Shown piece by piece: positions 37,866-47,642 of a DNA stretch of 64,000 nt. Position 1 is the first letter of the stretch. Every line of letters begins with the position of its first letter. Under the pieces are notes generated by a model. The model was not told where the DNA came from and ran no database searches. It saw only the letters and a program-made list of their open reading frames with translations. The position numbers and the translations under genes are program-made. The stretch spans positions 6,435,001 through 6,499,000 of the forward strand of contig NZ_CP159837.1 in the NCBI RefSeq assembly GCF_040564635.1, given 5' to 3'. This stretch comes from Planktothricoides raciborskii GIHE-MW2. GTDB taxonomy: Bacteria; Cyanobacteriota; Cyanobacteriia; Cyanobacteriales; Laspinemataceae.

Positions 37866-38396
37866 TTACCAAATTGTCTGAATATTAGTTAAGGATTGAA
37901 TTTGCGCGTCGCGAGTGACTAAGGGAAGATTCAAAGATAACGCAGTGGCGGCAATAATCCTATCAGGCATATCTGGCACTAGATGGCGGGGAATCTGACG
38001 CAAAGTTTGTGCTGTTATTAAATTTAAAGGGGCTATTTCTAATTCAGTCTCCGCATCGGATAAAGCCTGAATTAGTTGCCCAAATGCCTCTTCTGGCAAT
38101 CGATATCTTTCCACTAGATAGCCTACTTCTACCACAGAAATCGCTGATACATAAATCAGATATCCTCCTGTAGATGCAGTATCTAAAGCATTCATAGCGG
38201 CTGGCGATAATCGAGTATGATCGCGCAAATAAGTAGGTGGGCAGAAATAAATGCACCACAGACCCAATGAGAAAAAAACTGTCATTCCCGCGAAGGCGGG
38301 AATCCACAGCCTATCGGCGGGGAACGAAAAGTGCAATTAATTATGTTCACCTACTTACCAGATAATTGTATGAGTGTCAGCGACAACGGCTGTCAT
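37866..38396 (-). pseudogene. vapC: VapC-type PIN toxin gene split by a MITE
   Basis: The original start is ATG 38396-38394: MTAVVADTHTIIW, holding the first PIN-domain Asp. The next codon is broken by MITE copy B, giving TGG-TAA. After the MITE the reading resumes at YLRDHTRLSPAAMNALD and runs through IYVSAISVVEVGYL and MPDRIIAATALSLNLPLVTRD to TAA at 37866. Removing 38230-38355 (element plus one TA) rejoins ...ATC TGG TAT TTG CGC..., an exact PIN reading frame. An alternative start inside the MITE could give a ~156-residue product, but it would lack the catalytic N-terminal Asp. The toxin is therefore almost certainly inactive. Confidence 0.93.
38232..38355 (+). repeat. TA-flanked MITE, copy B, inserted in vapC
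   Basis: 124 bp, same ends as copy A, flanked by TA at 38230-38231 and 38356-38357. The interior palindrome is ATTCCCGCGAAGGCGGGAAT. It is nearly identical to copy A, so movement was probably recent. Confidence 0.95.
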
Positions 38397-38620
38397 TAAA
38401 AATCCTCTCTGGGAAAATTTCCCCACATTTCCTTTCTAGCTTGGGCGATATCTGCTTCCGTAATATTGATATCTAAATTATTCCACATTCCTTTAACACT
38501 TTTCCGAGGTTTTTTAGGAATGATTTTTTGTTGAAGAAACTCAGCAAAATCTAAAACTTCTTGTTGCTTATCTGGGGGCAATGTCTGCAACTTATCTAAA
38601 ACGGCTTGCTCTAAATTCAT
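38396..38620 (-). CDS. vapB: DUF2281 antitoxin (VapB-like)
   Basis: A 74-residue protein. MNLEQAVLDKLQTLPPDKQQEVLDFAEFLQQK is the helix-rich N-terminus of DUF2281 antitoxins, and the C-terminal half is charged and probably unfolded until it binds toxin. Its TAA overlaps the vapC ATG (TAATG), so the two genes were translationally coupled. The ATG at 38620 has GGAG about 10 bases upstream. The 5' promoter area is now occupied by MITE copy C. It appears intact although its toxin is broken. Confidence 0.88.
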   Translation of the reverse strand: MNLEQAVLDKLQTLPPDKQQEVLDFAEFLQQKIIPKKPRKSVKGMWNNLDINITEADIAQARKEMWGNFPREDF

Positions 38621-38977
38621 TGTTAATTTTCTCCGTAATTATAAGTAGGTGAACATAATTAATTGCTCTTTTCGTTCCCCGCCGATAGGCTGTGGATTCC
38701 CGCCTGCGCGGGAATGACAGTTTTTCTTCTAATGGGGTCTGCGGTGCATTTATTTCTGCCAGTCTACTTACCTGATTTTTTTCATGTTTTAGCCAATATG
38801 CTCCGGCGATCGCATTTTTGCCATGACTTTGAGCTAATTACTATCCTATCAAATTCCATGTAAATTCCATATTCCTGACATTCTTCTCCTATGGAGTTTT
38901 TCCCCAACCAACCTTAGTCTGGAGATAACCCTAGAAACCGGGTTTCTGCATCAACTTATATATAAGGAGAAACTCCC
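38621..38977. other. Spacer upstream of vapB and of the coiled-coil gene
   Basis: It holds MITE copy C (38644-38768) and one GAAACCGGGTTTC palindrome (38933). The last 40 bp contain AAGGAG for the next gene. Nothing else was seen. Confidence 0.7.
38644..38768 (-). repeat. TA-flanked MITE, copy C, inverted
   Basis: An inverted copy of A and B, 125 bp, flanked by TA at 38642-38643 and 38769-38770. A few bases differ at its right end (CCAGTCTACT instead of CCCACCTACT). Confidence 0.9.
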
Positions 38978-40255
38978 ATGAGTGGTAGCCCTAAATATTC
39001 CAGTGCGGAACTAGACCGCCAACGCCAAGAAAAACTGGAACGCGATCGCCGAGAACGGGCAGCAGAAGAAGAACGGCGCCGCCAAGAAGCGGCAGCCCGG
39101 GAAAAGCAACGTCGCCTAGAAAATCGTCGGACTAAAGTGCGGGAACAGGCGCAAAAGTTTCAGGCTGAATTGTCCCAACAACAAGCTAACCTGTATCCCA
39201 AGGCAGCCCAAACTCTGCAACAACAACTGCAACAGCATCAGCAAAAGATCCAAACAGCCCAGTCCGAACCGACTTTACAAGAAATTTCTCAGCATCTGGA
39301 ACAATTGCAACAGGAAATGCAGGGTCATATTGCCCAAAAACGGCGCGATGATGAGGAGAAAAAGCGCCAAGCGGAACTGGACCGGCAACAGTTTGCCCTG
39401 GAAGAGTTGCAACGGCAATTAACGCAAATTCCCGATGGGGCTAAGTTTGCCCCCCAGTCTGAAGCTGATATAGCACAAAAACTGCAAAATGTCAAGCAAT
39501 TCATCCAAACTGGCAACCCGATCGCCGTCCGACAACCCCTGCAAGCGGCAGAACAAGCCCTGGCACAACATCGCCAACGAGTGACCGAACGCCGCGCTGA
39601 GTGGCAACGACGCCAAGCCCAAGCAGAACAACAGTTAGGAGACTTGCAAGCCCTGATTGCCGGACTGCAAGCAGACCCGGTAGTGATGCGGTGGCAGCCC
39701 CAAGAAGTCGCGCAACTGGAAAGTCAAATCGCGGCGGCAACACAAGCGATTACCTCGGAACAGTTCGAGGTAGTGGGTGAAATTCTGGCCACTTGCCAAC
39801 AGCAAAGCCAAAATACGATTAAAACTGCCAACGCCGCCCAACTTAAAGCAGACCAACGGGACTACATTGCCGATAGTATCGCCCAAAGCTTAGAGTCTCT
39901 GGGTTTTAGCATTCTCGCCCGCCAAGCGGAACATCCCGATAACCCTGCCAGTGCGGTAATTTTGGGCGCGGCCACCTATGCGGGGAAAGGTATTAGCGTT
40001 AGCATTCCCGTGGAAGGGGAAGTTTTCTACGATGTGGAGGGCTATAGCAAGAGTACGGAAGCGGCTGTGGGTGGGGGTTCGGCGGCAACCTGCGATGAAG
40101 CCGAAGCGGTGCTGAATGAAATGGGCAAAATTCTGGAGACGGAGTTTGGGGTACAAATGGGCGAGTTGCAATGGGAGGGAAAGGACCCTAACCGGAATAT
40201 TCACCAAGCGGATAGCCTCCCCCGTAGTCAGGGTTCGCGATCGCGGACTGCGTGA
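38978..40255 (+). CDS. Coiled-coil protein with small C-terminal globular domain
   Basis: A 425-residue protein; ATG 38978 follows AAGGAG. Residues 10-290 are almost continuous coiled coil, rich in Arg, Glu and Gln, with heptad-like EERRRQEAAAREKQRR and LQQQLQQHQQKIQ segments. Residues ~295-405 are globular (YIADSIAQSLESLGFSILAR..., SAVILGAATYAGKGISVSIPVEGEVFYDVEG..., AEAVLNEMGKILETEFG). I do not recognise the family. It lies directly before the AAA+ gene, so it may be an adaptor or substrate-binding partner. The last ~15 residues read into repeat-like DNA and may be recently added. Confidence 0.82.
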   Translation: MSGSPKYSSAELDRQRQEKLERDRRERAAEEERRRQEAAAREKQRRLENRRTKVREQAQKFQAELSQQQANLYPKAAQTLQQQLQQHQQKIQTAQSEPTLQEISQHLEQLQQEMQGHIAQKRRDDEEKKRQAELDRQQFALEELQRQLTQIPDGAKFAPQSEADIAQKLQNVKQFIQTGNPIAVRQPLQAAEQALAQHRQRVTERRAEWQRRQAQAEQQLGDLQALIAGLQADPVVMRWQPQEVAQLESQIAAATQAITSEQFEVVGEILATCQQQSQNTIKTANAAQLKADQRDYIADSIAQSLESLGFSILARQAEHPDNPASAVILGAATYAGKGISVSIPVEGEVFYDVEGYSKSTEAAVGGGSAATCDEAEAVLNEMGKILETEFGVQMGELQWEGKDPNRNIHQADSLPRSQGSRSRTA

Positions 40256-40272
40256 ATCTGAATACACCAAGC

Positions 40273-40336
40273 GGGCGCAAGCATTGCAGGGCGCAAGCAT
40301 TGCAGGGCGCAAGCATTGCAGGGCGCAAGCATTGCG
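40273..40336. repeat. Four tandem 16-bp units before the AAA+ gene
   Basis: GGGCGCAAGCATTGCA occurs three times and GGGCGCAAGCATTGCG once, end to end. It lies between the coiled-coil stop and the AAA+ ribosome site, and the last unit runs into CCCCTAC of the GTAGGGGCG repeat family. Confidence 0.97.
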
Positions 40337-40367
40337 CCCCTACACCCCTAGTTTCGAGGACACCACC

Positions 40368-42395
40368 ATGAACTTTCCGCTAATTTCCGCTCGTTGGATT
40401 TCTGACTTTGACAAACAACTACACCGCCGCAGTCATATTCTCCTTTACGGTGATATTCACGACCCCTTAGTATGGCGGGGAAACTATCTGTCTATTCAGG
40501 ACTTTCTGAGCAGCTATTTCCAAGAACTCGACTTTAACCTGATCCTCCGCTATGACAGTATTGATGGGTTCACCTTTGCCGAACCGCAGATGCAGCAAGA
40601 GTTCCAGCGGATTTCTCAGGAACAACTCCGCCATCGTCATGGGGCAGCCCCAGACCTGCAACCTCCTAATGCTAATCCTGCTCCTAATGGTAATCCTGCT
40701 CCTAATGGTAATCCTGTGGCTGCACCACCTCGCGGCAACCCAGGGGCCGTTCTGCAACAACGTGGCAATGCTCAACTAAATCGCCGCATTCCCCCAGAAG
40801 AAGCTTTTGGACAATTGCGTTCTGTCCTCTGCCAAACCGAAACCGCGATCGCCGCAGTCATCGATTTGGGAGATATGCTCACTGCTGACCCCGATCGCTA
40901 TGCTACGGAAGAACGCAACGCGCTGATTTTGCTGCAACGCTGCACTTTAGAAGCGGCGACGATCCAAGCAGGAACACTTCGAGGCTACCGCAATACGGTG
41001 ATAATTTTGGCCAGCGACTTGAAACGAGTTCCCGTCTGGTTCTACAACAACAATCCTTATGTCAATTTAGTCCAAGCCACCTATCCCAACAAAGCCGAAC
41101 GAAAATATTTTGCTTTGCGCTTTGGGGCAAATTTCTATGAGGGCGATCGGCTAAATGCGCGATCGGCTAACCCAAACCAAGCCTCGGAACTCGAACAAGT
41201 CGCCGAAGAATTCGCCGACCTCACCGACGGGTTTAAAACGATGGACTTAGAAGCCCTGCGTCTGACGTCAATTCAAAACCGTCTGCCTTTGAATCAACGA
41301 GACGCTATGCGCTTAGTGGACTTCTATAAATTCGGACAGCGAGACGAACCCTTTGAACAACTCAGCCGGGAAAAAGTGTCTCGGGCTGCGGAAACTTTGT
41401 CCCAAGAAGTCATCGGACAACCTCGGGCAATTCAAGCGGTGACGGATATGCTGACCACAGCGAAGGTGGGCATCAGCCTCAGCCAAGTTCGCGGACGCAA
41501 CAGTAAACCAAAAGGCGTCTTTTTCTTTGTCGGTCCGACCGGGGTGGGCAAAACGGAGTTAGCCAAATCTCTCAGTCGTCTGATTTTTGGAGACGAGGAA
41601 GCTTTCGCCCGATTTGATATGAGTGAATATAAAGAGGAACACGCTGCGGAAAAGTTGGCCGGTTCTCCTCCGGGTTTTGTGGGCTATGAAGAAGGGGGAC
41701 AATTGACCAACCGCGTTTTAGCCAATCCCTATAGCATTCTGTTATTTGATGAGATTGAAAAAGCACATCCAAAGGTATTGGACAAGTTTCTGCAAGTTCT
41801 CGAAGATGGTCGCTTAACTGATGGTAAAGGGCAGACGGCTTATTTCAATCAAACGGTAATTATTTTTACTAGCAATATCGGGGCTTCAGATTTAACCGAC
41901 CCGCAAACCGGGGCGCTAATTCGTCCCGGAATTATGAATCAAGTACAGCATGAAGGAACGAGTCAGTACACTTATGACCAAGTTAACCAGCATTTTCGTG
42001 AGGAAGTAAGCTGGTATTTTTCCAGCCGAATTGGTCGAGCCGAATTACTGAACCGCTTAGGGGATAATATTGTCGTGTTCGACTTGTTGCGATCGCAATT
42101 TGTCACGCAAATTGGTCAGAAGTTTTTGGGACAATTGCAAGCATCATCCCAAGAAAAATATCGGTTATCCCTGAAATTTGATGCCTCGATTTTAACCGGG
42201 TTAACTGATTCTATGCAAGCCGGAGATAATTTGCTGTTTGGCGGTCGGAGAATTAAAACTTTGCTAGAAAGTTTGGTAGAACGACCTTTAAATCGGTGGA
42301 TTTTTGATAATTATGTCAATCTATCAGAGATGGCTGGACAAACTTTAGAATTAAGTTTAGAGGTTGATAATAAATTGCGGGTTCAGCGTTCATAA
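40368..42395 (+). CDS. ClpB/ClpA-like AAA+ ATPase with degenerate N-terminal ATPase-like domain
   Basis: A 675-residue protein. ATG 40368 follows TCGAGGA; a longer frame (from 40116) reads through the preceding gene and repeats and is rejected. Residues 1-310 resemble a degenerate AAA-like module (SHILLYGDIHDPLVW, ALILLQRCTLEAATIQ, NTVIILASDLKRVPVWF) without a Walker A, interrupted by an Asn/Pro repeat (NPAPNGNPAPNGN). The second module is a complete ClpB-type ATPase: GPTGVGKTELAK (389-400), SPPGFVGYEEGGQLTNRV, Walker B LLFDEIEKAHP (Asp461-Glu462) and sensor FTSNIG. It probably remodels or unfolds a partner; the coiled-coil protein upstream is the best candidate. No ClpP-binding loop is obvious. 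Confidence 0.9.
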   Translation: MNFPLISARWISDFDKQLHRRSHILLYGDIHDPLVWRGNYLSIQDFLSSYFQELDFNLILRYDSIDGFTFAEPQMQQEFQRISQEQLRHRHGAAPDLQPPNANPAPNGNPAPNGNPVAAPPRGNPGAVLQQRGNAQLNRRIPPEEAFGQLRSVLCQTETAIAAVIDLGDMLTADPDRYATEERNALILLQRCTLEAATIQAGTLRGYRNTVIILASDLKRVPVWFYNNNPYVNLVQATYPNKAERKYFALRFGANFYEGDRLNARSANPNQASELEQVAEEFADLTDGFKTMDLEALRLTSIQNRLPLNQRDAMRLVDFYKFGQRDEPFEQLSREKVSRAAETLSQEVIGQPRAIQAVTDMLTTAKVGISLSQVRGRNSKPKGVFFFVGPTGVGKTELAKSLSRLIFGDEEAFARFDMSEYKEEHAAEKLAGSPPGFVGYEEGGQLTNRVLANPYSILLFDEIEKAHPKVLDKFLQVLEDGRLTDGKGQTAYFNQTVIIFTSNIGASDLTDPQTGALIRPGIMNQVQHEGTSQYTYDQVNQHFREEVSWYFSSRIGRAELLNRLGDNIVVFDLLRSQFVTQIGQKFLGQLQASSQEKYRLSLKFDASILTGLTDSMQAGDNLLFGGRRIKTLLESLVERPLNRWIFDNYVNLSEMAGQTLELSLEVDNKLRVQRS

Positions 42396-42409
42396 AATCA
42401 ATAAATCCG

Positions 42410-42910
42410 CATTGGGGGCTTTATGTCAAAAAGAGTTTTTGGCACCAATGGTGTATGAAGGATATTCTACATCTCAGGTAATTGAGACAAAGGCTAGAAC
42501 AAGTGTTATTACTCAATCTCAAAAAAGGTCAAGTCATAATTAGGCATAATGCCCGGTTCCATCAAGGAAAAAAGTCAGATAATTAATTGAGAATGCGGGT
42601 TGTGAATTATTATTTTTACCAAAGGGAACAGGCAACAGGCAACTACTGCTACAGACAACAGGATGCTAATGAAAGAGGTGAATTATGAAAGAGGAAAACT
42701 CTCTCTTCTCTCTTCTCTCTTCTCTCTTCTCTCTTCTCTCTTCTCTCTTCTCTCTTCTCTCTCCTCCGAACCGCGTTCCCCAATATTCTCCTGACTTAAA
42801 TCCAATTGAGCATTGGTGGCAAAAAAATCAAGAACGCTATCAAAAAAGAACTCCACCAGTATGATTTTAATCTCGATAAGGCGGTAGATGCAGTATTTGC
42901 GTATTTGTAG
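42410..42910 (+). pseudogene. IS630-family transposase C-terminal remnant
   Basis: Successive frames give GALCQKEFLAPMVYEGYSTSQV, then (frameshift) LEQVLLLNLKKGQVII, then (stop and shift) IENAGCELLFL. About 170 bp of foreign DNA with a CTCTCTT microsatellite (42693-42765) follows, then PQYSPDLNPIEHWW and IKNAIKKELHQYDFNLDKAVDAVFAYL ending at TAG 42908. These are the second half of the DDE domain of IS630 transposases, in the correct order. The catalytic Glu motif (SPDLNPIEH) is intact, but the gene is dead. Confidence 0.88.
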
Positions 42911-44345
<1,435 letters not shown>

Positions 44346-44640
44346 ACAATTCTGGCAAAATATCTGGCAAAATAAGCGATCGATCCTCCCAACCCCCCCT
44401 TAAAAAGTAAACCACACCCGTCGGGGATTAAAATCCCCGCCTCATAGCGCAAGTCGGTTTTAACCGACTAATCATGCTTGGTAGGGGTCAACGACCGTTG
44501 GCCCCTATAACAGCCCTTGACCCGTAAAGAATTTTAGTCAGTTTTAACCGACTGTAGGGGTCAACGGCCGTTGACCCCTACAGTCGGGATTTAATTCCCT
44601 GGCGGTTAATGTGGTTTATCTATCTGAAAAGCCCTGTAAG
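44346..44640. other. Spacer occupied by a MITE-like repeat
   Basis: After ~60 bp following the tocopherol cyclase stop, the space is the left MITE copy (44408-44618). No gene was seen. Confidence 0.8.
44408..44618. repeat. MITE-like element, left copy
   Basis: It runs from TAAACCACACCCG to TGTGGTTTA, 211 bp, and is built of nested palindromes: CGGGGATTAAAATCCCCG, GTCGGTTTTAACCGAC, GGGGTCAACGGCCGTTGACC. Its first 73 bp match the right copy in inverse orientation (45271-45343) with one mismatch. It carries an extra inner block that the right copy lacks. Confidence 0.88.
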
Positions 44641-45024
44641 CTAAGTTTTGACCAATTCTTCTGCGACATTTTCAGTAACTACATTGTCAGTAACCGGGTA
44701 ATCTATTTTTTCCGGTTCATTATCAACTTTAACGGTTAATTTTAATCCCACAACTTGCAGCCATTCAGCTAAATTATAAATCACCTCACTGCCACCATTA
44801 GATAGCAATCGTTCCAGCTTTTCTAGGTGAATTTTAACTTCTTCTGGGGTGAGGCGATCGCCTGCCAATGCTTGAGCAACATCTTTGAGGGCCAAAGCCA
44901 ATAGTGCCTGGTCGGGTGCTTCGTCTTTTTCTAATTCTAAATGAGTTTCCACATAGCCAACGGCATAGTTGCGATCTTTTAACTTGGCCATCAAAAAATC
45001 ATCATAAGATACAGATTTATTCAT
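44641..45024 (-). CDS. HigA/COG3636-like antitoxin
   Basis: A 127-residue protein. SYDDFLMAKLKDRNYAVGYVETHLEL and ALLALALKDVAQALAG resemble putative addiction-module antidotes, which have a Cro-like helix-turn-helix after a short N-terminal helix. Here the central part (EEVKIHLEKLERLLSNG...IYNLAEWLQVVGLKLTVKV) keeps the end of that domain. The C-terminal 25 residues are acidic and unique. The expected partner, a HigB-like toxin, lies upstream on the same strand as a truncated remnant (45384-45512). The toxin-then-antitoxin order is that of higBA modules. The family match is moderate. Confidence 0.65.
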   Translation of the reverse strand: MNKSVSYDDFLMAKLKDRNYAVGYVETHLELEKDEAPDQALLALALKDVAQALAGDRLTPEEVKIHLEKLERLLSNGGSEVIYNLAEWLQVVGLKLTVKVDNEPEKIDYPVTDNVVTENVAEELVKT

Positions 45025-45090
45025 AGTTTTAACTCCGATATTCTAAATAGCCCCCTTTTTACAGCGGTTTTTAGATTAAAAAACCACATT

Positions 45091-45170
45091 AGACCTCTTG
45101 CAAAATAAATATTTCGACCCCCCCAACCCCCCTTTTTAAGGGGGGCTTTTAGGAATTTTGCAAGAGGTCT
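45091..45170. repeat. 80-bp element with 16-bp perfect inverted ends
   Basis: AGACCTCTTGCAAAAT (45091-45106) and ATTTTGCAAGAGGTCT (45155-45170) are exact inverted repeats. The interior is a CCCCCCTTTTTAAGGGGGG palindrome of the same family as that in the VWA gene. Confidence 0.92.
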
Positions 45171-45171
45171 A

Positions 45172-45343
45172 TTAACCACATTAACCACATTAACCACATT
45201 AACCGCCAGGGAATGAATTCCCTGGCTAATAGCTAAAGTCGGTTAAAACCGACTGAAATTCTGATAAATACAAGCATAATTAGTCGGTTTTAACCGACTT
45301 GCGCTATGAGGCGGGGATTTTAATCCCCGACGGGTGTGGTTTA
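45172..45343. repeat. MITE-like element, right (inverted) copy
   Basis: 172 bp running from four TTAACCACA-type units (TTAACCACAT repeated) and ACCGCCAGGGAAT to CGGGTGTGGTTTA. 45271-45343 is the inverted partner of 44408-44480 (72 of 73 bases). The two copies bracket the antitoxin gene. Confidence 0.9.
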
Positions 45344-45360
45344 CTCAGTCTGGTGTAAAA

Positions 45361-45399
45361 GCTTTCTTGTCTAGCTTTCTTGTCTAGCTTTCTTGTCTA
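45361..45399. repeat. Three 13-bp tandem units at the broken end of the toxin remnant
   Basis: GCTTTCTTGTCTA occurs three times in a row. The stop codon of the toxin remnant (45384-45386) is the TAG of one unit, so the repeat created the truncation or marks its repair. Confidence 0.92.
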
Positions 45400-45512
45400 T
45401 CGATCGTAGTTTTGGCTTTTTCGTCTTGGAGAGAATCAAACCACTTGGAAAAAGGAATCTTTCCCGCAGGGGTGATGTAAAGTTGAATATCTCTTGGTTG
45501 TGCTTCTGCCAT
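45384..45512 (-). pseudogene. HigB-like toxin (COG3657-type), N-terminal remnant
   Basis: 42 codons from ATG 45512: MAEAQPRDIQLYITPAG, then KIPFSKWFDSLQDEKAKTTID, ending RQES and TAG. This is the N-terminus of putative addiction-module killer proteins (RelE/HigB fold), normally ~95-110 residues. The rest, with the catalytic region, is missing. The break coincides with a 13-bp tandem repeat. The antitoxin gene follows on the same strand after ~360 bp of inserted repeats. Confidence 0.78.
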
Positions 45513-45725
45513 ATCATTCTAGCTAAGGTATCTTTGAGAAACAGGGTTTCTTGGTCAACCGTCTCACTTGAGTACCAAGTCAGCCCCGAGACAGAAAACT
45601 GAAATTTAACCAAAAAATCTGATTTCTCAGGATTGATCTGGTTAAATTACCAACTTGATCTGTTACAATTATTCATAAATTCTGCTGAATACAAACTAAT
45701 ATCACGTTTATCCTAGACGCAAGTT

Positions 45726-47519
45726 ATGAGTCTTCCCATTCGCAACGTCGCTATCATTGCCCACGTCGATCACGGCAAAACCACTCTGGTGGATGCCCTC
45801 CTGAAACAATCTGGTATTTTTCGTGAAGGGGAAGACGTCCCTGATTGCGTCATGGACTCCAACCCCCTGGAACGGGAACGGGGGATTACGATTCTCTCCA
45901 AAAATACCGCCGTTCGCTACAAAGACACCTTAATTAATATTGTGGATACCCCCGGTCACGCTGACTTTGGCGGTGAAGTGGAACGGGTGCTCGGCATGGT
46001 CGATGGTTGTTTGCTAATTGTTGATGCTAACGAAGGGCCGATGCCACAAACTCGGTTTGTGCTGAAAAAAGCCTTAGAAAAAGGACTTCGCCCTATTGTG
46101 GTGGTGAACAAAATTGACCGCCCTCGCGCTGAACCTCATGGGGCAGTGGATAAGGTTTTAGACCTGTTTTTGGAACTCGGCGCCGACGACGATCAGTGCG
46201 AATTCCCCTATTTATTTGCTTCCGGTCTAGATGGATATGCCAAGAAAAACCTGGAAGAAGAAGGGGTGGATATGCAGCCACTATTTGAGGAAATCCTCGC
46301 CCATGTCCCAGCCCCGGTCGGCGATCCTACGAAACCCCTGCAATTACAAGTGACCACTTTGGATTATTCCGAATATATCGGTCGGATCGTGATTGGTCGG
46401 ATTCACAATGGCACCATCAAAGCTGGGCAGCAAGCGGCTTTGGTGAAAGAAGATGGGTCAATTGTTAAGGCCAAAATTACTAAATTGATGGGCTTTGAAG
46501 GGTTAAGCCGCGTGGAAATTGCGGAATCCTCAGCGGGTAATTTGGTGGCAGTGGCGGGTTTTGCCGATGCGAATATTGGCGAAACTATTACTTGCCCCAA
46601 TGAACCCCAAGCCCTGCCACTGATTAAGGTGGATGAACCTACTTTACAGATGACTTTCTGGGTGAATGATTCCCCGTTTGCCGGACAGGAAGGCACTTTT
46701 GTTACTTCCCGTCAGTTGCGCGATCGCCTAATGCGGGAACTGGAAACCAACGTTGCCCTACGGGTGGAAGAAGCGGACACCCCAGATAAATTATTAGTGT
46801 CCGGTCGTGGGGAACTGCACCTGGGTATTTTGATTGAAACCATGCGCCGGGAAGGTTATGAATTCCAAGTTTCCCAGCCCCAGGTGATTTACCGGGAAAT
46901 TGGCGGTCAGCCTTGCGAACCGTTTGAATGTTTAGTCCTGGATGTCCCCGAAGAGGCGGTGGGTGCTTGCATCGAACGCTTGGGACAGCGCAAAGGGGAA
47001 ATGCAAGATATGCGGGTGATTACTGGGGGTCGGACTCAGCTAGAATTTGCTATTCCCGCACGGGGATTAATCGGTTTCCGGGGTGAATTCCTGCGGATCA
47101 CCCGTGGGGAAGGGATTATGAACCATAGCTTCTTGGATTATCGTCCTTTATCTGGGGATGTGGAAACCCGCCGCAATGGGGTGATTGTGGCTTTTGAAGA
47201 AGGAACCGCTACTTTCTATGCCCTGAAAAACGCTGAAGATCGCGGAGTTTTCTTTATTACTCCCGGTACTAAGGTGTATAAAGGCATGATTGTGGGCGAA
47301 CATAATCGTGCTCAAGATTTGGATTTGAATGTCTGCAAAACCAAGCAGTTGACGAATATGCGATCGGCTAGTGGCGATGAATTAGTTCAGCTACAAACGC
47401 CGATTGATATGAGTTTAGAACGGGCGTTAGAATATATCAGTTCTGATGAACTGTTGGAAGTGACCCCGGAATCGATTCGTCTGCGGAAGATGAACGCGAA
47501 GAAATTAGCGAAACGCTAA
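45726..47519 (+). CDS. typA: Translational GTPase TypA/BipA
   Basis: A 597-residue protein. GTPase motifs: G1 AHVDHGKTT (12-20), G2 RERGITI, G3 [17 protein letters not shown]4 NKIDRP. Then EF-G-like domains III and V and the TypA-specific C-terminal domain ([26 protein letters not shown]...). It binds the ribosome and assists 50S assembly and stress adaptation, notably in cold. It starts at ATG 45726. It stands alone and is followed by a GAAACCGGGTTTC repeat pair that may act as terminator. Confidence 0.97.
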   Translation: MSLPIRNVAIIAHVDHGKTTLVDALLKQSGIFREGEDVPDCVMDSNPLERERGITILSKNTAVRYKDTLINIVDTPGHADFGGEVERVLGMVDGCLLIVDANEGPMPQTRFVLKKALEKGLRPIVVVNKIDRPRAEPHGAVDKVLDLFLELGADDDQCEFPYLFASGLDGYAKKNLEEEGVDMQPLFEEILAHVPAPVGDPTKPLQLQVTTLDYSEYIGRIVIGRIHNGTIKAGQQAALVKEDGSIVKAKITKLMGFEGLSRVEIAESSAGNLVAVAGFADANIGETITCPNEPQALPLIKVDEPTLQMTFWVNDSPFAGQEGTFVTSRQLRDRLMRELETNVALRVEEADTPDKLLVSGRGELHLGILIETMRREGYEFQVSQPQVIYREIGGQPCEPFECLVLDVPEEAVGACIERLGQRKGEMQDMRVITGGRTQLEFAIPARGLIGFRGEFLRITRGEGIMNHSFLDYRPLSGDVETRRNGVIVAFEEGTATFYALKNAEDRGVFFITPGTKVYKGMIVGEHNRAQDLDLNVCKTKQLTNMRSASGDELVQLQTPIDMSLERALEYISSDELLEVTPESIRLRKMNAKKLAKR

Positions 47520-47540
47520 AGAAAACCCTGGAAAAAATAT

Positions 47541-47594
47541 GGGGGCAACCGCAGAAGAAACCGGGTTTCTGTGCAGAAACCCGGTTTCTGGCTT
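47541..47594. repeat. Direct repeat left of the restriction-modification genes
   Basis: GGGGGCAACC, then a pair of AGAAACCGGGTTTCT / CAGAAACCCGGTTTCT palindromes, ending GGCTT. It matches 50095-50148 at 52 of 54 positions in the same orientation. Confidence 0.95.
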
Positions 47595-47642
47595 AATTTT
47601 TAACTTAATCATATAGACAAAATTTTATAGGCAGGATTTTTA

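Larger units (their letters stand above)
45025..45383. other. Repeat insertions separating toxin remnant and antitoxin
   Basis: Two MITE-like elements (45091-45170 and 45172-45343) and the start of a 13-bp tandem repeat fill this space. No gene was seen. Confidence 0.85.

Noticed and set aside
38044-38336. Start of a functional PIN toxin inside the MITE (ATG 38336)
   Set aside because: That product would replace the catalytic N-terminal strand with MITE-derived residues (MHFSFPADRLWIPAFAG); it is an accidental fusion.
40116-40367. N-terminal extension of the AAA+ gene by 84 codons
   Set aside because: It overlaps the coiled-coil gene in another frame and reads through tandem repeats; ATG 40368 has a good ribosome site and starts the conserved-looking domain.
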